Shown here: positions 33,882 to 46,372 of the stretch, in pieces
How positions within the stretch are numbered: position 1 is the first letter of the stretch
Layout of the letters: every line of letters starts with the position of its first letter
NCBI RefSeq assembly: GCF_000003195.3
Contig: NC_012871.2
Span: 53,804,801 to 53,868,800 of the forward strand
DNA from: Sorghum bicolor
Lineage: Eukaryota > Streptophyta > Magnoliopsida > Poales > Poaceae
Direction of reading: 5' to 3'
Length of the DNA: 64,000 nt
Made by a program: the position numbers and the translations under genes
Notes under the pieces: generated by a model
The model's input: only the letters and a program-made list of their open reading frames with translations
Told to the model about the DNA's origin: nothing
Database searches by the model: none

Positions 33882-36800
33882 TCATCTCAAGTTGGAGAAG
33901 TCAAGTATGTTCAGTTCATTTCTCAATTTGCAAAATCTCTTCTCATCAAGTGGCTTTGTGAAGATGTCGGCTAGTTGATCTTCGGTGCCAATGCTTTCAA
34001 TGCTAATATCACCCTTTTGTTGATGGTCTCTTATGAAGTGGTGCCTTATGTCAATGTGCTTGGTTCTTGAATGTTGAACCGGATTTTATGTCATCTTGAT
34101 TGCACTCTCATTGTCACATAGCAAAGGCACGTTCTTGAATTTTATTCCAAAGTCATTCAAGGTGGCTTTCATCCAAAGCAATTGTACACAACAACTACCG
34201 GCACTAATGTATTCGGCCTCGGCGGTTGATAGTGCAACACTATTTTGTTTCTTTGATGACCATGAAACTAGAGACCTTCCTAGCAATTGACAAGTGCCAC
34301 TTGTGCTCAGTCTATCAATCTTGCATCCACCATAGTCGGAGTCCGAATATCCAATCAATTCAAAGTTAGACCCCTTGGGATACCATAATCCAACATCATG
34401 AGTGCCCTTAAGATACCTCAATATCCTTTTGGTTGCCTTCAAGTGACTTTCTCTAGGTGAAGCTTGGTATCTTGCACATTTGCACACACTAAACATTACA
34501 TCCGGCCTTGATGCGGTGACATAGAGCAAACTTCCAATCATGGACCGATATAGCTTTTGATCTACCATGTTGCCACTTGCATCACTACCTAATTGATCAT
34601 TTGTGCCCATAGGTGTGCTCATTGGTTTAGCTTCTTGCAACCCAAACTTCTTGATCATGTCCTTGATGTACTTTCCTTCACTCACAAAAGTGTCATCCTT
34701 CATTTGCTTGATTTGAAGACCAAGGAAGTAACTAAGCTCTCCAATCATGGACATCTCAAACTCATTAGCCATTATTCTTCCAAACTCTTCACAAAGATCT
34801 TGATTGGTTGATCCAAAAATGATATCATCAACATATGTTTGCAACACAAACAAGTCATTGCCTAGCTTCTTGGTGAAGAGGGTAGTGTCAACCTTTCCCA
34901 TCTTGAACCCTTTAGAGAGAAGGAAATCTCTCAATCTCTCATACCATGCTCTAGGTGCTTGCTTCAAACCATACAATGCCTTCTTGAGCTTGTAAACATG
35001 GTTGGGTTTCTTGTCATCTTCAAAACTGGGAGGTTGTTCAACATAAACCAACTCATTTATGAATCCATTGAGAAATGCACTCTTCACATCCATTTGATAG
35101 AGCTTGATGTTGTGGGCACAAGCATAGGCTAATAATATTCTAATTGCCTCCAATCTTGCAACTGGTGCATATGTTTCTCCAAAGTCAAGACCTTCAACTT
35201 GAGTGTAACCTTGTGCTACTAGTCTTGCTTTGTTTCTCACAACTACACCATCTTGATCTTGCTTGTTTCTAAAGACCCACTTGGTACCAATCACATTGTA
35301 GTTCTTTGGCCTCTCAACAAGCTCCCACACTTGATTTCTTGTGAAGTTGTTCAATTCTTCATGCATGGCATTTACCCAATCGGAATCCTTTAATGCATCT
35401 TCTATCTTCTTTGGTTCCTCAAATGAGACAAATGAGTAGTGCTCACAAAAGGATGATAGCCTTGATCTTGTTTGCACACCGCTTTGAATACCACCAATGA
35501 CTTGATCCAATGGATGATCTCTTGCTATGCTTGTAGGTTGGAGTATTGGGAGTTGATTGCTTCCACTAGCTTGATTTTGATTTTGATCATCATCATGAGA
35601 GCCACTAGTACTTGCTTGATTTGTATCAATTTGCACTTCTTGATTGATCATGTGAATATCACTATCATCATCAACTTGCCTTGGCCTTATGTCACCTACA
35701 TCCATGTTCTTCATTGCATTTGCCAATTGATCTCCCCTCACATCATCCAGATTTTGAGCTTCATTTTGAGATCCCTCGGTTTCATCAAACTCAACATCAT
35801 GGACTTCTTCCAATGTGCCACTTGCCAAGTTCCAAACTCTATATGCTTTGCTTGTGGTGGAATAACCAAGTAAGAACCCTTCATCACATTTCTTCTCAAA
35901 CTTGCTCAATCTAGTGCCTTTCTTGAGAATGTAGCATTTGCAACCAAACACTCTAAAGTATGCAATGTTGGGCTTTCTTCCATTCAATAGCTCATATGGT
36001 GTCTTCCAAGCTTCCCATGGCAATAGAGACGGTTGCTACAATAGCAAGCCGTGTTGATAGCTTCACTCCAAAATGAATGGCTAACATTGTATTCACTAAG
36101 CATTGATCTAGCCATATCAATCAAGGTTCTATTCTTCCTTTCAACTACACCATTGGATTGAGGAGTGTATGTTGGAGAGAATTGATGTCCAATGCCAAGA
36201 TCATCACATAATTCATCAATTCTTGTGTTCTTGAATTCACTACCATTGTCACTTCTAATCTTCTTGATAGTGGTTTCAAACTCATTTTGCACCCTCTTGA
36301 CAAAAGACTTGAATAGATCACAAACATCACTCTTGTCATAGAGAAAGAACACTCAAGTGTATCTAGTGTAGTCATCAACTATCACAAAGCCATACTTGTT
36401 GCCACCAATACTAGTGTATGTTGTTGGAACAAATAAATCCATGTGCAATAACTCAAATGCCTTTGATGTGCTCATTTCACTTTTCTTAGTATGTGCATTT
36501 CCAACTTGCTTTCCGGCTTGACAAGCACTACATGGTTTATCCTTCTCAAAGGTGACATCCTTCAAACCTCTAACTAAGTCATGCCTCAATAGTTTGTTCA
36601 ATTGTTTCATTCCAACATGACCAACCCTTCTATGCCACAACCAACCCAAACTTGATTTGCTAATTAGGCAAGATGTCAATTGAGTATCATGATCATTGAA
36701 ATCAACCAAGTATAAGCTACCATGCCTAAATCCTTTGAATATCAAGTTTGATTCATCAACACTAACCACCTCAACATCATCACTACCAAAGATGCACTTG

Positions 36801-37036
36801 AAACCAAGGTCACAAAGTTGGGCAATTGACAAGAGATTGAAATCTAAGCTCTCAACTAGCAACACATTTGATATGCTCATGTCTTTTGAGATAGCAATTT
36901 TACCAAGCCCCTTGACCTTGCCTTTCTTGTTGTTGCCGAAGGTAATTGAATCAAAGCCACCATTTTGATTTGTATCAATTGATTTGAACATACAAGACTC
37001 TCCGGTCATATGTTGAGTGCACCCACTATCAAGCAC
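33882..37036 (-). pseudogene. Copia1 pol: protease, integrase, RT, RNase H
   Basis: In minus-strand order: protease motif (MLDSGCTQHMTG, 37036), GAG-pre-integrase (WHRRVGHVGMKQLN and CSACQAGKQ), integrase core (FVIVDDYTRYT, then KIRSDNGSEF and SNGVVERKNRT), the long RT frame 36023-34086 with [15 protein letters not shown] and catalytic YVDD ([11 protein letters not shown]), and RNase H ([30 protein letters not shown]). The frame is broken by TGA at 36353-36355, a frameshift near 36015, and TAA at 34086-34088. Homology resumes to the natural end NILDFSNLR and stop at 33882-33884. Confidence 0.9.
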
Positions 37037-37079
37037 CCAATGCCTTCCTCCGGCTTTGTAATTGACCTACAAGAAAAGA

Positions 37080-38014
37080 TCAATTCTTTTTAGGTACCCA
37101 AACTTGATTGGGTCCTCCAAGGTTAGCAACTAAGCTCTTTGGTACCCATATGGCTTTCTTCTTTGAGCCCATCCATGGTGCACCAATGAACTTAGCATGA
37201 ACACCTTTTGTATCCTTGGTAAGCACATAGAAAGAATTAATCTTAATTGAGGATACATTAGCTTTGGGTTTCTTGTTCATGCATTGTTGCTCTAGGTGAC
37301 CAACTTGCTTGCAAGCTTTGCAATAACGGCCATTGTTCTTCACAAAACTAGTCTTGTGAGGAGCAAAGGCGGCCTTGCCTTTCTTGGGGTTATAGCCCAA
37401 TCCCTCTTTATAGAGAGAAGCTCTTTGGATACCCAAGCACATAAGCAAGCGGTCCTCACCACCATAAGCCTTGGCTAAGGTGTGATTGAGCTCTTTCACC
37501 TCCTTCTTGAGAATTTCATTCTCAACTTTTAGTGTGGTGTCACAAGTGAAACCATCACTACTAGATGAGGATGATGTAGATGTGCTACATGAAGGGTTAG
37601 TAGAAGCAATAACAATAGTCTTGCATAAGATATCACATGTTAGGCCTATGTTGCAAGTTTTAGCTTTTTCCATTTTAGTTGGCTCATTTTCGCATTTGTT
37701 GACTAGAGAGGAATGAGCTTCTTCAAGCTTAGTGTGAGCCCTTTGAAGCTTCTTATGGTCTTCCTTTAGACTCTCATAAGATGCTCTAAGCTCATCAAGT
37801 TCTTGCTCAAGGGTTTTCTTATCCTTAAGCAAGGCCTTGCACTCCTTTCTAGTTTCTTTATAGTGATGAGTGCAATCTTCTAGCATAGTGATTAGTTCAT
37901 CTTTAGTTGGTTCATCGTCATCACTATCACTATCACTATCATGTTCACTCTCATCATCGGATGATACCTTAGTGGCCTTAGCCATGAAGCATGATGGAGT
38001 GTCGAAGATGGAGC
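37080..38014 (-). pseudogene. Copia1 gag, C-terminal part
   Basis: This part follows the Gypsy2 insertion. It has an acidic stretch (SSDDESEHDSDSDSDDDEP), a long Lys/Glu coiled coil (about 37900-37680) and a second zinc knuckle, CKACKQVGHLEQQC. The N-terminal gag is at 50710-51814. Confidence 0.85.
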
Positions 38015-38019
38015 TCTTT

Positions 38020-41000
38020 TGTCGCACCCAGTTTTGGTAACAAAACCAAGTACTCAAATATGTGCGCCCAGGATGTCCAAACACACATATTATCACAAAT
38101 TGTAAATATATCAAAGTAAAGTACTTTATTACACCGCATATTCAACTTAAATATCTCACATAGTCTTGCTCATTGGCAACATTATTACATAAAGCGGAAA
38201 GCTAAGCCCTTGCTGCCACAGGGACACCAACTGGTGAACACCAGCTCTCTAGAAGTCCTGGACATCTTCAGGGAACTCCTCAGTACACACATATGTTACC
38301 CATCCGGGATTTTCATTGAAATATAAACAAGTGTAAGCGCACCATGCTTAGCAAGTATAACATAGGGGTATATGAAGGCTCAAAGGCTTGACTCGGTTTA
38401 ACAGCGGTTAGCATTTTAATTGGTCATATTTTATTTACTAAGACTTGCTACTTTTAATGAAAGACCAACCCGGTTACATAAGAATTAATCAAAGTTATTA
38501 TATTCCCCAAGTGTAACCAAGTAACCGCTAACCAAGAAGGATCCAGGCCGCTCATGACCGAGAGCTCGGCTGTTATAACAGGTTTTAGATTTCTGCAGAA
38601 ATTGTACAACTTTACCCCCGAACCGTGGTTCCCTAGTGTCGGGGTTTGCAAGGCCCACACCACTTCTTCCGAGGAAGTGTGACCGGGTCCCACTACGTAA
38701 CCTTTCACTAGTCACCCTAACAAAATAGTAGCCGCGAGGTTTCAGTGGCAAGTGTGCATAGACGACCTCCTTCAAGAGGCACATGTGGTCGCGGCACTGT
38801 ACACACCAAGGTAGGAGTGACATCTATACACCACGAGGCACCCCCCTCTAGCGCCTTTCGGTAACTACTAAATTGCTAGAGACATACTAGTTATATGATT
38901 AAGGTCAGAGCCATTTGACTCTCGGGATTGTACGTGTCCTCCTGGGTGGCCGCTTCAGGATTAAGTCCTTACGTAGAGGAATCTAGAGCTCCGAAACCCA
39001 AGCTCTAGCCCCCTGAACCAAGTTACTAGTACATATTTTATCATGTTGCATATACCAATTAATCAGATTAATTTATTACCTTGGGTTTTGAGCATAGCAA
39101 GCAAGTACCTAAACAAATGCACACCATCCCATGGGTAACAAGGATTTGTGGTGCAAAAATTATCTAGGTAAAGTCCTTATAGGTATTTCAATTTAGACAC
39201 ATGCATATGTATGATTTAATTAATATTCATAGGTACAAGGAAGCCTATATTACACTTGCCTTCCTCAAAAGTTTCTTCCTGGTAGAGCTCCACAAACTGC
39301 TCCTCAACCACTCCAACCTGATTTCCCTCTATTCGTGATCCAGACACCAATCAAGCATCCATTCCAATCATCACATGCATACAAATAGAGTTCTATTAGA
39401 ACAGTACACCAAACAGTGAAAACAGTGACTGAAAAGTATTTAAATCTACTCTACGCATTTCTACGAACACATGAGCGAAAGAATCACTCCAATCGGATTT
39501 AAAACGTGAAAGTTATGCATAAAACAAAATGAATGGCATTTCTGTGAATCAAAAACGAATTTAAAAGAATTAAAACTGATTTTCTAACGGGTCTGGACCG
39601 CGCGCACTATTATTTAAAAGTACAGGGTTCAAAATGATAGAAAACAGGATTAAAAAGAAATACTTTTGAACTGGATTGGACCGCGGGTTGATTTGCTTGT
39701 TAAACTGCAAAAACTCTAGCGGCCCGCGGCTGACCGCGTCGCTGACCGACCGGGGGCCACGTGGCGTGCGGGGATTGGCTCGGTCCACCACTGTGCGCGT
39801 GGACCGGCCGGCCGAGTGTCATGGACCGCACCCATGGGTCCACGGTGGACCGGTTACATAACCCCGAAGGGGTATGTAATCTGGGCCGTTGGGATCTAAT
39901 CGGACGGCTCAGAGAGGAGGGAGGCGGGGCGCTCGCCTGGCCGAGGCCGAGCACGGCGGCGCCATTGCCGCCGACGAGGTGAGCTCCTCGGAGCTCACCG
40001 GAAACTCGTTCCCGGCCACTCCAAACAAAAATAAGACTACCGAAATGATCTACGCGACGAGGCGAACTCGATAGAGCACAAAGAAGGGGCGGGGAGCACA
40101 TCAGGACGACGGCCCCGCGGTGGCGCCATTTTCGCGGCCTCGGCGAGCCTTGGGCTCGGTGGTCTAGCGCTCTAGCTCGAAATTGAAAGCACGGGGAGTA
40201 TCATAGGAGTATCGTGGTTCCGATGGAGATGCTCGCGGCGTCCGAAGGTGCTCCGAGCAGTGTGGCCACGAGTGCGGCGATCTGGGGAAGAAAATGGCGA
40301 CGGTGAGCTCAAATTCATGGCATACAAGGTCAAAACAAAGATGAAATCGGTGCCTACGGTCGCAGCGAGTCTCAACCAAGCTCCCGGGACGCTCTCCTGG
40401 CTCTGGGTTGCTCGAGCAAGGAGAAACCGAGGTGGGGGATCGAAACCGAGCTCCGGTGGTGGCTAGGGCAGCAAGGCGGGGCTCGGCCTGGGGTTTTATA
40501 GGGCGAGCAGGGGCATTGAGGGGGCGCGCATGCGGGCTTTAACTCCCGGCGTCAAGGCGGCTTGATGGAGCCCCGATTGATGGCCTCCATCAATCGGCGT
40601 TTGAAGAGGGGATGAATGCCCCTAGCTGTGTTCCCGGCTCGGTGGAGAAGAATGGGGAAGACGCTGACGTGCGGACCCCACGGTGCAGCGAGAGAGAGGG
40701 GAAGGGTGAGCGCCGACAGGCGGGACCCACCGCGCAGTGAGAGGGGGAGAGGGGGAGGGCGCACGGGCTGACCGCGCGGAGCGGGCCGCGCCACTGGGCC
40801 GCGCGCGCGCGTCGCCGGCGAGGGGCGGGGTGCTGGGCCGCGACGGCCCAAAGCCAGGGGTGGGCGCGGGGTTCAGGCCGGCCAGGGTTTGGGGCTGGGC
40901 CAGATTTGGTGAAAGAAATAAAATAAAAGAGAACTCTTTTATATTTTTCAGAACTATAAATACTTGTATAAATTCCTTTCAAGTTGATTTTTAAACCAAG

Positions 41001-41187
41001 AAATCTAGTCTTACAATCAATCAAAATATTATGCACCAGCTTGAATGCAGCATTTCATGTTTCTAGACCTTATGGTTTATTTTAAATAATTCCAAAAATT
41101 GTTATTTTGCCTAAACAATTCTCAGATAATTCATATAATTGTGCCAAATTGAATGCTAATTTGAAAATAAATTTTTAGGGTGTTACA
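38020..41187 (-). repeat. Gypsy2 3' LTR, 3168 bp
   Basis: It begins TGTCGCACCC and ends GGTGTTACA on the plus strand. It is nearly identical to 47524-50704; one visible indel is an 11-bp 'aaacagggggg' present only in the right copy (about 49204-49214). The TATA box in the minus sense is about 40494-40505 (CCTATAAAACC). The GC-rich 39680-40900 part yields many spurious overlapping ORFs. Confidence 0.92.
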
Positions 41188-41201
41188 AACCTACCCCCCC
41201 C
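41188..41201 (-). other. Gypsy2 polypurine tract
   Basis: On the minus strand it reads AAGGGGGGGGTAGGTT (about 41188-41204), immediately inside the 3' LTR. It primes plus-strand DNA synthesis in Gypsy elements. Confidence 0.85.
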
Positions 41202-44200
41202 TTAGGATGAATCTCGTCCTCGAGATTCGGATGGTTCAAAAAGATGAGGGTACTCAGATTTTAAGTCGTCCTCTCTTTCCCAGGTTGCTTCATCTTTTGA
41301 ATGCCTATTCCATTGTACTTTGCTCATTCTTATGACCTTGCTCCTGGTGATTCTTTCTGCTGTCTCCAAAATTCTTACAGGATATTCTTTATAGGAAAGG
41401 TCTTTTTGAACATCGAGCTCTTCCAGAGGTAACCGTTCTTCACGTACTCTCAGACATTTCTTAAGCTGTGACACATGGAAAACATTGTGAACACTAGAGA
41501 GTTGCTCAGGTAATTCCAGCTGATAGGCGACTTCTCCTCTCCTAGCAATGATCTTAAATGGTCCCACATACCTAGGAGACAACTTCCCCTTTGTATGAAA
41601 TCTCTTGACTCCTCTCATAGGTGAGACTTTGAGATACACATAATCTCCTATTTGAAATTCCAAATCCCTTCTCCTGGTATCTGCATAACTTTTCTGTCGT
41701 GACTGTGCTATTTTCAAGTTCTGTCTTACTGTGTGTACTTGTTTCTCTGCTTCTTGCAGGATTTCGGGCCCAAAAACTTGACTTTCCCCAGTTTGACTCC
41801 AAAATAGCGGTGTCCTGCACTTCCTGCCATATAATACCTCAAAAGGTGCCATTTTGAGGCTCTTCTGATAACTATTATTATAGGAGAACTCTGCATAAGG
41901 CAAACTTTTGTCCCAACTTGTCCCGTACTGCAGGGCACAAGCTCTCAACATATCTTCCAGTATCTGGTTTGTTCTTTCTGTCTGTCCATCTGTTTGAGGA
42001 TGGTAGGCCGAACTAAAATTCAATTTGGTATCCATGGACTCATGTAGTTTCTGCCAAAAGTGTGATGTAAACTGTGTCCCTCTATCAGAAACAATTTTCT
42101 TTGGCACCCCATGTAAACACACAATCCTTTCCATGTACAATTCTGCCAACTTTGCCCCGGAATAGGTAGTCTTGACAGGGATGAAGTGAGCTACCTTGGT
42201 CAATCGATCTACAATAACCCAAATAGAATCGTATCCTTTTTGTGTCCGAGGTAGTCCCACTATAAAGTCCATCCCAACTTCCTCCCACTTCCACTCAGGT
42301 ATTTTCATGGGTTGAAGTAATCCTGCTGGTCTCTGATGTTCTGCTTTTACTCTTTGGCATGTATCACATATAGCCACATATTCTGCCACATCTCTTTTCA
42401 AGCCATACCACCAATATCTTTCTTTTAAGTCGAGGTACATTTTGGTACTACCCGGGTGTATAGAATAAGCGGAGTCATGAGCTTCTCTCAAGATAGCCTC
42501 TCTAATAGACTTTATCTCGGGTACACAAATCCTCTTACCGAACCACACTGTTCCCTGGTCATCCATGTGGAATCCTAGTGCCTTACCAATCACTATCCGT
42601 TCCGCGATATCTTTAATTTTCTCATCTTCCAGTTGTTCTTTACGGATATCTCGTTCTAGTGTGGGTTCCACCTCCAATTCCATAGTGTTAGCCACTATAC
42701 TCAAGTTCAGATGTTCAAACTCTTCGCACAACTCCCTAGGTAATTGAGTCACATAAGCCATATTAACATAGCTTTTTCTACTCAGGGCATCTGCCACTAC
42801 ATTAGCTTTACCCGGGTGATAGTGTACTTCAAGGCCGTAGTCCTTAATCAGTTCCAACCATCTTCGTTGTCTTAAGTTCAAATCAGACTGGGTGAAGATA
42901 TATTTTAAACTCTTATGATCTGTATAAATCTCACATTTATGACCGATTAGATAGTGTCTCCATATTTTTAGAGCGTGCACCACGGCCGCTAACTCCAAAT
43001 CATGGGTCGGATAGTTCAACTCGTGTTTCCTTAACTGTCTAGAGGCATAGGCCACCACTCTGCCCTCTTGCATGAGTACACACCCAAGACCTTGCCGAGA
43101 GGCATCACAGTAGATAGAGAAACTCTTAGTGATGTTAGGTAAGATGAGTACGGGGGCAGAAGTCAGTCTCTTTTTCAACTCTTCAAAACTGGCCTGACAC
43201 TCTTTGGACCATATAAATTTGGCATTCTTTTCTAGTAGAGCGGTCATTGGTTTGGCTAGCTTTGAGAAACCCTCAATAAATCTTCTATAGTACCCGGCCA
43301 TTCCAAGGAAACTCCTAATTTCACTCACATCTTTGGGTGGTTTCCAGCTTAACACATCCTGGACCTTTTTCGGGTCCACTGCTACCCCTCCGTTAGAGAT
43401 GATGTGCCCAAGGAAAGATACCTCTTTTAACCAAAATTCACATTTACTAAGCTTAGCATAGAGTTGATGTTCTCTAAGCTTTTGCAGCACCAATCTCAAG
43501 TGTTTCTCATGTTCTATCTCATTCTTAGAGAAAACAAGTATGTCATCAATGAACACAACCACAAACTTGTCAAGGTATTCCATGAATACTTTGTTCATCA
43601 AATACATAAAGTAGGCAGGTGCATTTGTCAACCCAAAGGACATAACTGTAAACTCATATAGTCCGTATTGAGTCACAAAAGCAGTTTTTGGGATATCAGA
43701 TCGTCTTATCCTTAACTGATGATAACCAGACCGAAGGTCTATCTTAGAAAACACACAAGCTCCTTTCAACTGGTCAAACAGGTCATCAATTCTAGGGAGT
43801 GGATACTTGTTCTTAATTGTGACCTCATTAAGTGATCTGTAATCTATACACATTCTTTGTGTACCATCTTTCTTTTCTACGAATAACACTGGTGCTCCCC
43901 AAGGTGAGGAACTTGGTTGAACATAATCCTTATCTAGCAACTCTCTTAACTGCTTCTTAAGTTCTGCTAACTCATTCACACCCATTCTATATGGTCTTTT
44001 AGCTATGGGTGCAGTTCCAGGTAAAAGTTCAATTATAAACTCAATGTCACGGTCAGGTGGCATACCTGGCAGTTCCTCAGGGAATACGTCCCGATACTCA
44101 TTCACTATCCGTATGTCCTCTATTGATGTCCCCTTCAGTTGATTAATTGTGTAATATTGTTTAGCCGACATGCTAACCTCTACCTCAATTTGCTGGCCCG

Positions 44201-44210
44201 AAGGTGTCAT
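41202..44210 (-). CDS. Gypsy2 pol: RT, RNase H, integrase, chromodomain
   Basis: A 1002-residue open frame. Order: RT starts about residue 50 with [20 protein letters not shown], the conserved [11 protein letters not shown], and the catalytic [11 protein letters not shown] (about residue 222). RNase H follows ([47 protein letters not shown]). Integrase has the H2C2 finger ([16 protein letters not shown]) and the core ([37 protein letters not shown]) with D, D and E intact. The last 60 residues ([30 protein letters not shown]) form a chromodomain-like module, which in chromoviruses binds methylated histone H3 and guides integration. The frame upstream is separated by TAG at 44214-44216. Confidence 0.93.
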   Translation of the reverse strand: MTPSGQQIEVEVSMSAKQYYTINQLKGTSIEDIRIVNEYRDVFPEELPGMPPDRDIEFIIELLPGTAPIAKRPYRMGVNELAELKKQLRELLDKDYVQPSSSPWGAPVLFVEKKDGTQRMCIDYRSLNEVTIKNKYPLPRIDDLFDQLKGACVFSKIDLRSGYHQLRIRRSDIPKTAFVTQYGLYEFTVMSFGLTNAPAYFMYLMNKVFMEYLDKFVVVFIDDILVFSKNEIEHEKHLRLVLQKLREHQLYAKLSKCEFWLKEVSFLGHIISNGGVAVDPKKVQDVLSWKPPKDVSEIRSFLGMAGYYRRFIEGFSKLAKPMTALLEKNAKFIWSKECQASFEELKKRLTSAPVLILPNITKSFSIYCDASRQGLGCVLMQEGRVVAYASRQLRKHELNYPTHDLELAAVVHALKIWRHYLIGHKCEIYTDHKSLKYIFTQSDLNLRQRRWLELIKDYGLEVHYHPGKANVVADALSRKSYVNMAYVTQLPRELCEEFEHLNLSIVANTMELEVEPTLERDIRKEQLEDEKIKDIAERIVIGKALGFHMDDQGTVWFGKRICVPEIKSIREAILREAHDSAYSIHPGSTKMYLDLKERYWWYGLKRDVAEYVAICDTCQRVKAEHQRPAGLLQPMKIPEWKWEEVGMDFIVGLPRTQKGYDSIWVIVDRLTKVAHFIPVKTTYSGAKLAELYMERIVCLHGVPKKIVSDRGTQFTSHFWQKLHESMDTKLNFSSAYHPQTDGQTERTNQILEDMLRACALQYGTSWDKSLPYAEFSYNNSYQKSLKMAPFEVLYGRKCRTPLFWSQTGESQVFGPEILQEAEKQVHTVRQNLKIAQSRQKSYADTRRRDLEFQIGDYVYLKVSPMRGVKRFHTKGKLSPRYVGPFKIIARRGEVAYQLELPEQLSSVHNVFHVSQLKKCLRVREERLPLEELDVQKDLSYKEYPVRILETAERITRSKVIRMSKVQWNRHSKDEATWEREDDLKSEYPHLFEPSESRGRDSS

Positions 44211-44213
44211 TAA

Positions 44214-45622
44214 CTAAACTGTTTTGCTATCACATTGTATAACTGCTTTCCTCTGTTTCAACCATTCCATACCCAAGATAACATCAATACCAGAAGTTTT
44301 CAAAACCACCGGGCTAACTGTAAACTCTACCCCCCTTAGGATGATGTTCACTAGAGGGCATCTAAGGGTAACTTGCATTTATGCTCCCGGTGAGCTAACT
44401 ATCATGGAGTTTTTCATGGCAATCATGGGTATATCATATTTCTTGACAAAAGGCTGAGCAATAAAGGAATGTGATGCACCGGAATCGAATAAAACTGTAG
44501 CGGGGCTTGAGTTCACTGGAAACATACCGAGCATCACGTCCGGTGCCTCCTGTGCCGCCTCGGCTGTCACATGATTTACTCTTCCTCTGATATTGTTCTG
44601 GGCCATCTTCTTGGGGCACCTATTGGAGTAGTGTCCCGGCTCATCACAGCTGTAACATTTGTTATCATTGTTGGCATTTGGTGCTTTTGGTGCACCATTC
44701 TTAGGTGGAGCATTGGGACCGTTTGTCTTTACAGGAGCATTATTAACTGGCGGCTGACGTAGGTTAGGAGCTCGGTACTGCTGCTGCTGCTGCTGTGCAC
44801 GTTGTGGCTGCGGATTACGATTGACCAGGCTTGACTGACCTTGATAGCGTTGCTGTGGATAAGCTTGCTGAGGATTGGTACGAGTACGCGTGTTGTTTCC
44901 TGTCTGTTGTCCCTGGAACTTCCTTTTTTTATCTTCCATCTGGCGGCGTTTGTTCTCAATCACCAAGGCCTTGTCCACCAAATACTGAAAGCTTGCAAAA
45001 GTGTGGGATAGCAGTTGGTATTGGAGCCCATCATTCAACCCTTCCATGAACAATTCCTACCTTTTTTCATCGTTCTCCACTTCTGTGGGAGCATATCGTG
45101 ACAATTGTATGAACTTGTCACGATATTCAGCAACAGACATACTTCCTTGCTTGAGGGAGAGAAATTCTTTCTTCTTCAGTTTCATCAGTCCGGCAGGGAC
45201 ATGATGAGAGCGGAAAGCATTAGGAATTCCATCCAGGTTATGGGGTCAGCATCTGCACGGCCAAAACGAAAAGAATCCCACCAATCAAGGGCAGCTCCTT
45301 GCAATTGCCCCGCTGCATACAACACTTTCTCTCTGTCATCGCACTGTGCAATCTCCAGTTGTCTTTCGATCGCACGAAGCCAGTCATCCGCTTCGAGAGG
45401 GTCGGTAGAGTGTTTGAAAACAGGTGGATGTCCCTTCAAGAATTCTCCTCTCTTGTCCCTAACATGAGGAGGTGCATTTCCATTTCCATTTCCATTGTTC
45501 TGCATGTTTTGGGCCAGCTGCTGCAACAGTTGTGTTTGCATCATCATCAGCTGCTCCATAGTAGGAGGTGGTGGTGGTGGTGGTGGCACGTCCTCACCCC
45601 TCCTGTTCCTCCTAGTGTTGGC
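44214..45622 (-). pseudogene. Gypsy2 gag and protease, interrupted
   Basis: The start is MANTRRNRRGEDVPPPP (about 45622), followed by a Gln-rich helix and the retrotransposon Gag domain (FLKGHPPVFKHSTDPLEADD; ALDWWDSFRFG). A one-base deletion near 45230 shifts the frame. A TAG at 45057-45059 sits before LFMEGLNDG. Then come a Gln/Pro/Asn-rich linker, a zinc knuckle (CYSCDEPGHYSNRC) and the protease motif (LFDSGASHSF, about 44490). TAA at 44379-44381 and TAG at 44214-44216 lie between protease and RT. The original gag-pol was evidently a single frame. Confidence 0.88.
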
Positions 45623-46372
45623 CATCTGTACCAGATACATAATATGAGTCTTATATGTCCAAGATACTTAATTTTCAAGAGATATAACATGCTGGAATTA
45701 TTACCATCTGATCAAGTATGGGATTACATATGTTGTGAGTACAATGTGGTATGCCTTCTGTATTTTTCTGCTGTCCTCACTAAAGCTACAGCGAAGTAAA
45801 ACAAGCATATCTTTCTTTCTGTTTAATATCTCACTGCGAAATTTAACTTTCTGGAAAGCTTGGAAATTTTCCTACAACTTTCATTCAGATCACTTCCTCA
45901 AATTCTGGCGTTTACATAGGTAAGAACAAGTGACAACTCTTACTGTTCTGAAATTTTCTGACTGCGCAGAGAGGTCAGCTTGTGGAAATTTTATCTCTCA
46001 AACGGTAACAGATATTGAGGTGATTCCAGTGCCAATAGAAATCTATTTTATTCCATAAATTTTTTGTATTTTTAGTCCATCCAGAACTCGAGATATACAA
46101 TTTTTAAGGCAGACTGCTCAGAGGGAAAAACATGGGTCGACAGCAAGATATAAGTAAAACCCAACTATTTATTCATATTATCCTTAGACCTTAGCCCTAT
46201 TCTAAATGACTGTGGACAGGCCCACAATCATTGAAATCATGACAAAAATCCAACTCATCCATTAAGCATTATTACAAGCATGCATCCACGAAGTAGGAAT
46301 TGTTCAATCAGTAGAAAATAAAAACACACTCTCGCATCTCTATGCGTGTTTATTACAAATGGGGAAAACCTC
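45623..46372 (-). other. Spacer between gag and the extra ORF of Gypsy2
   Basis: About 750 bp without a convincing ORF. On the coding strand it separates the accessory ORF (ending at 46373) from gag (starting about 45622). It may hold an intron, a re-initiation region or a packaging signal; none can be recognised from sequence alone. Confidence 0.5.

Noticed and set aside
39570..40994. ORFs of 60-148 aa repeated at 49215-50559
   Set aside because: They duplicate only because the two Gypsy2 LTRs are nearly identical. No conserved domain.
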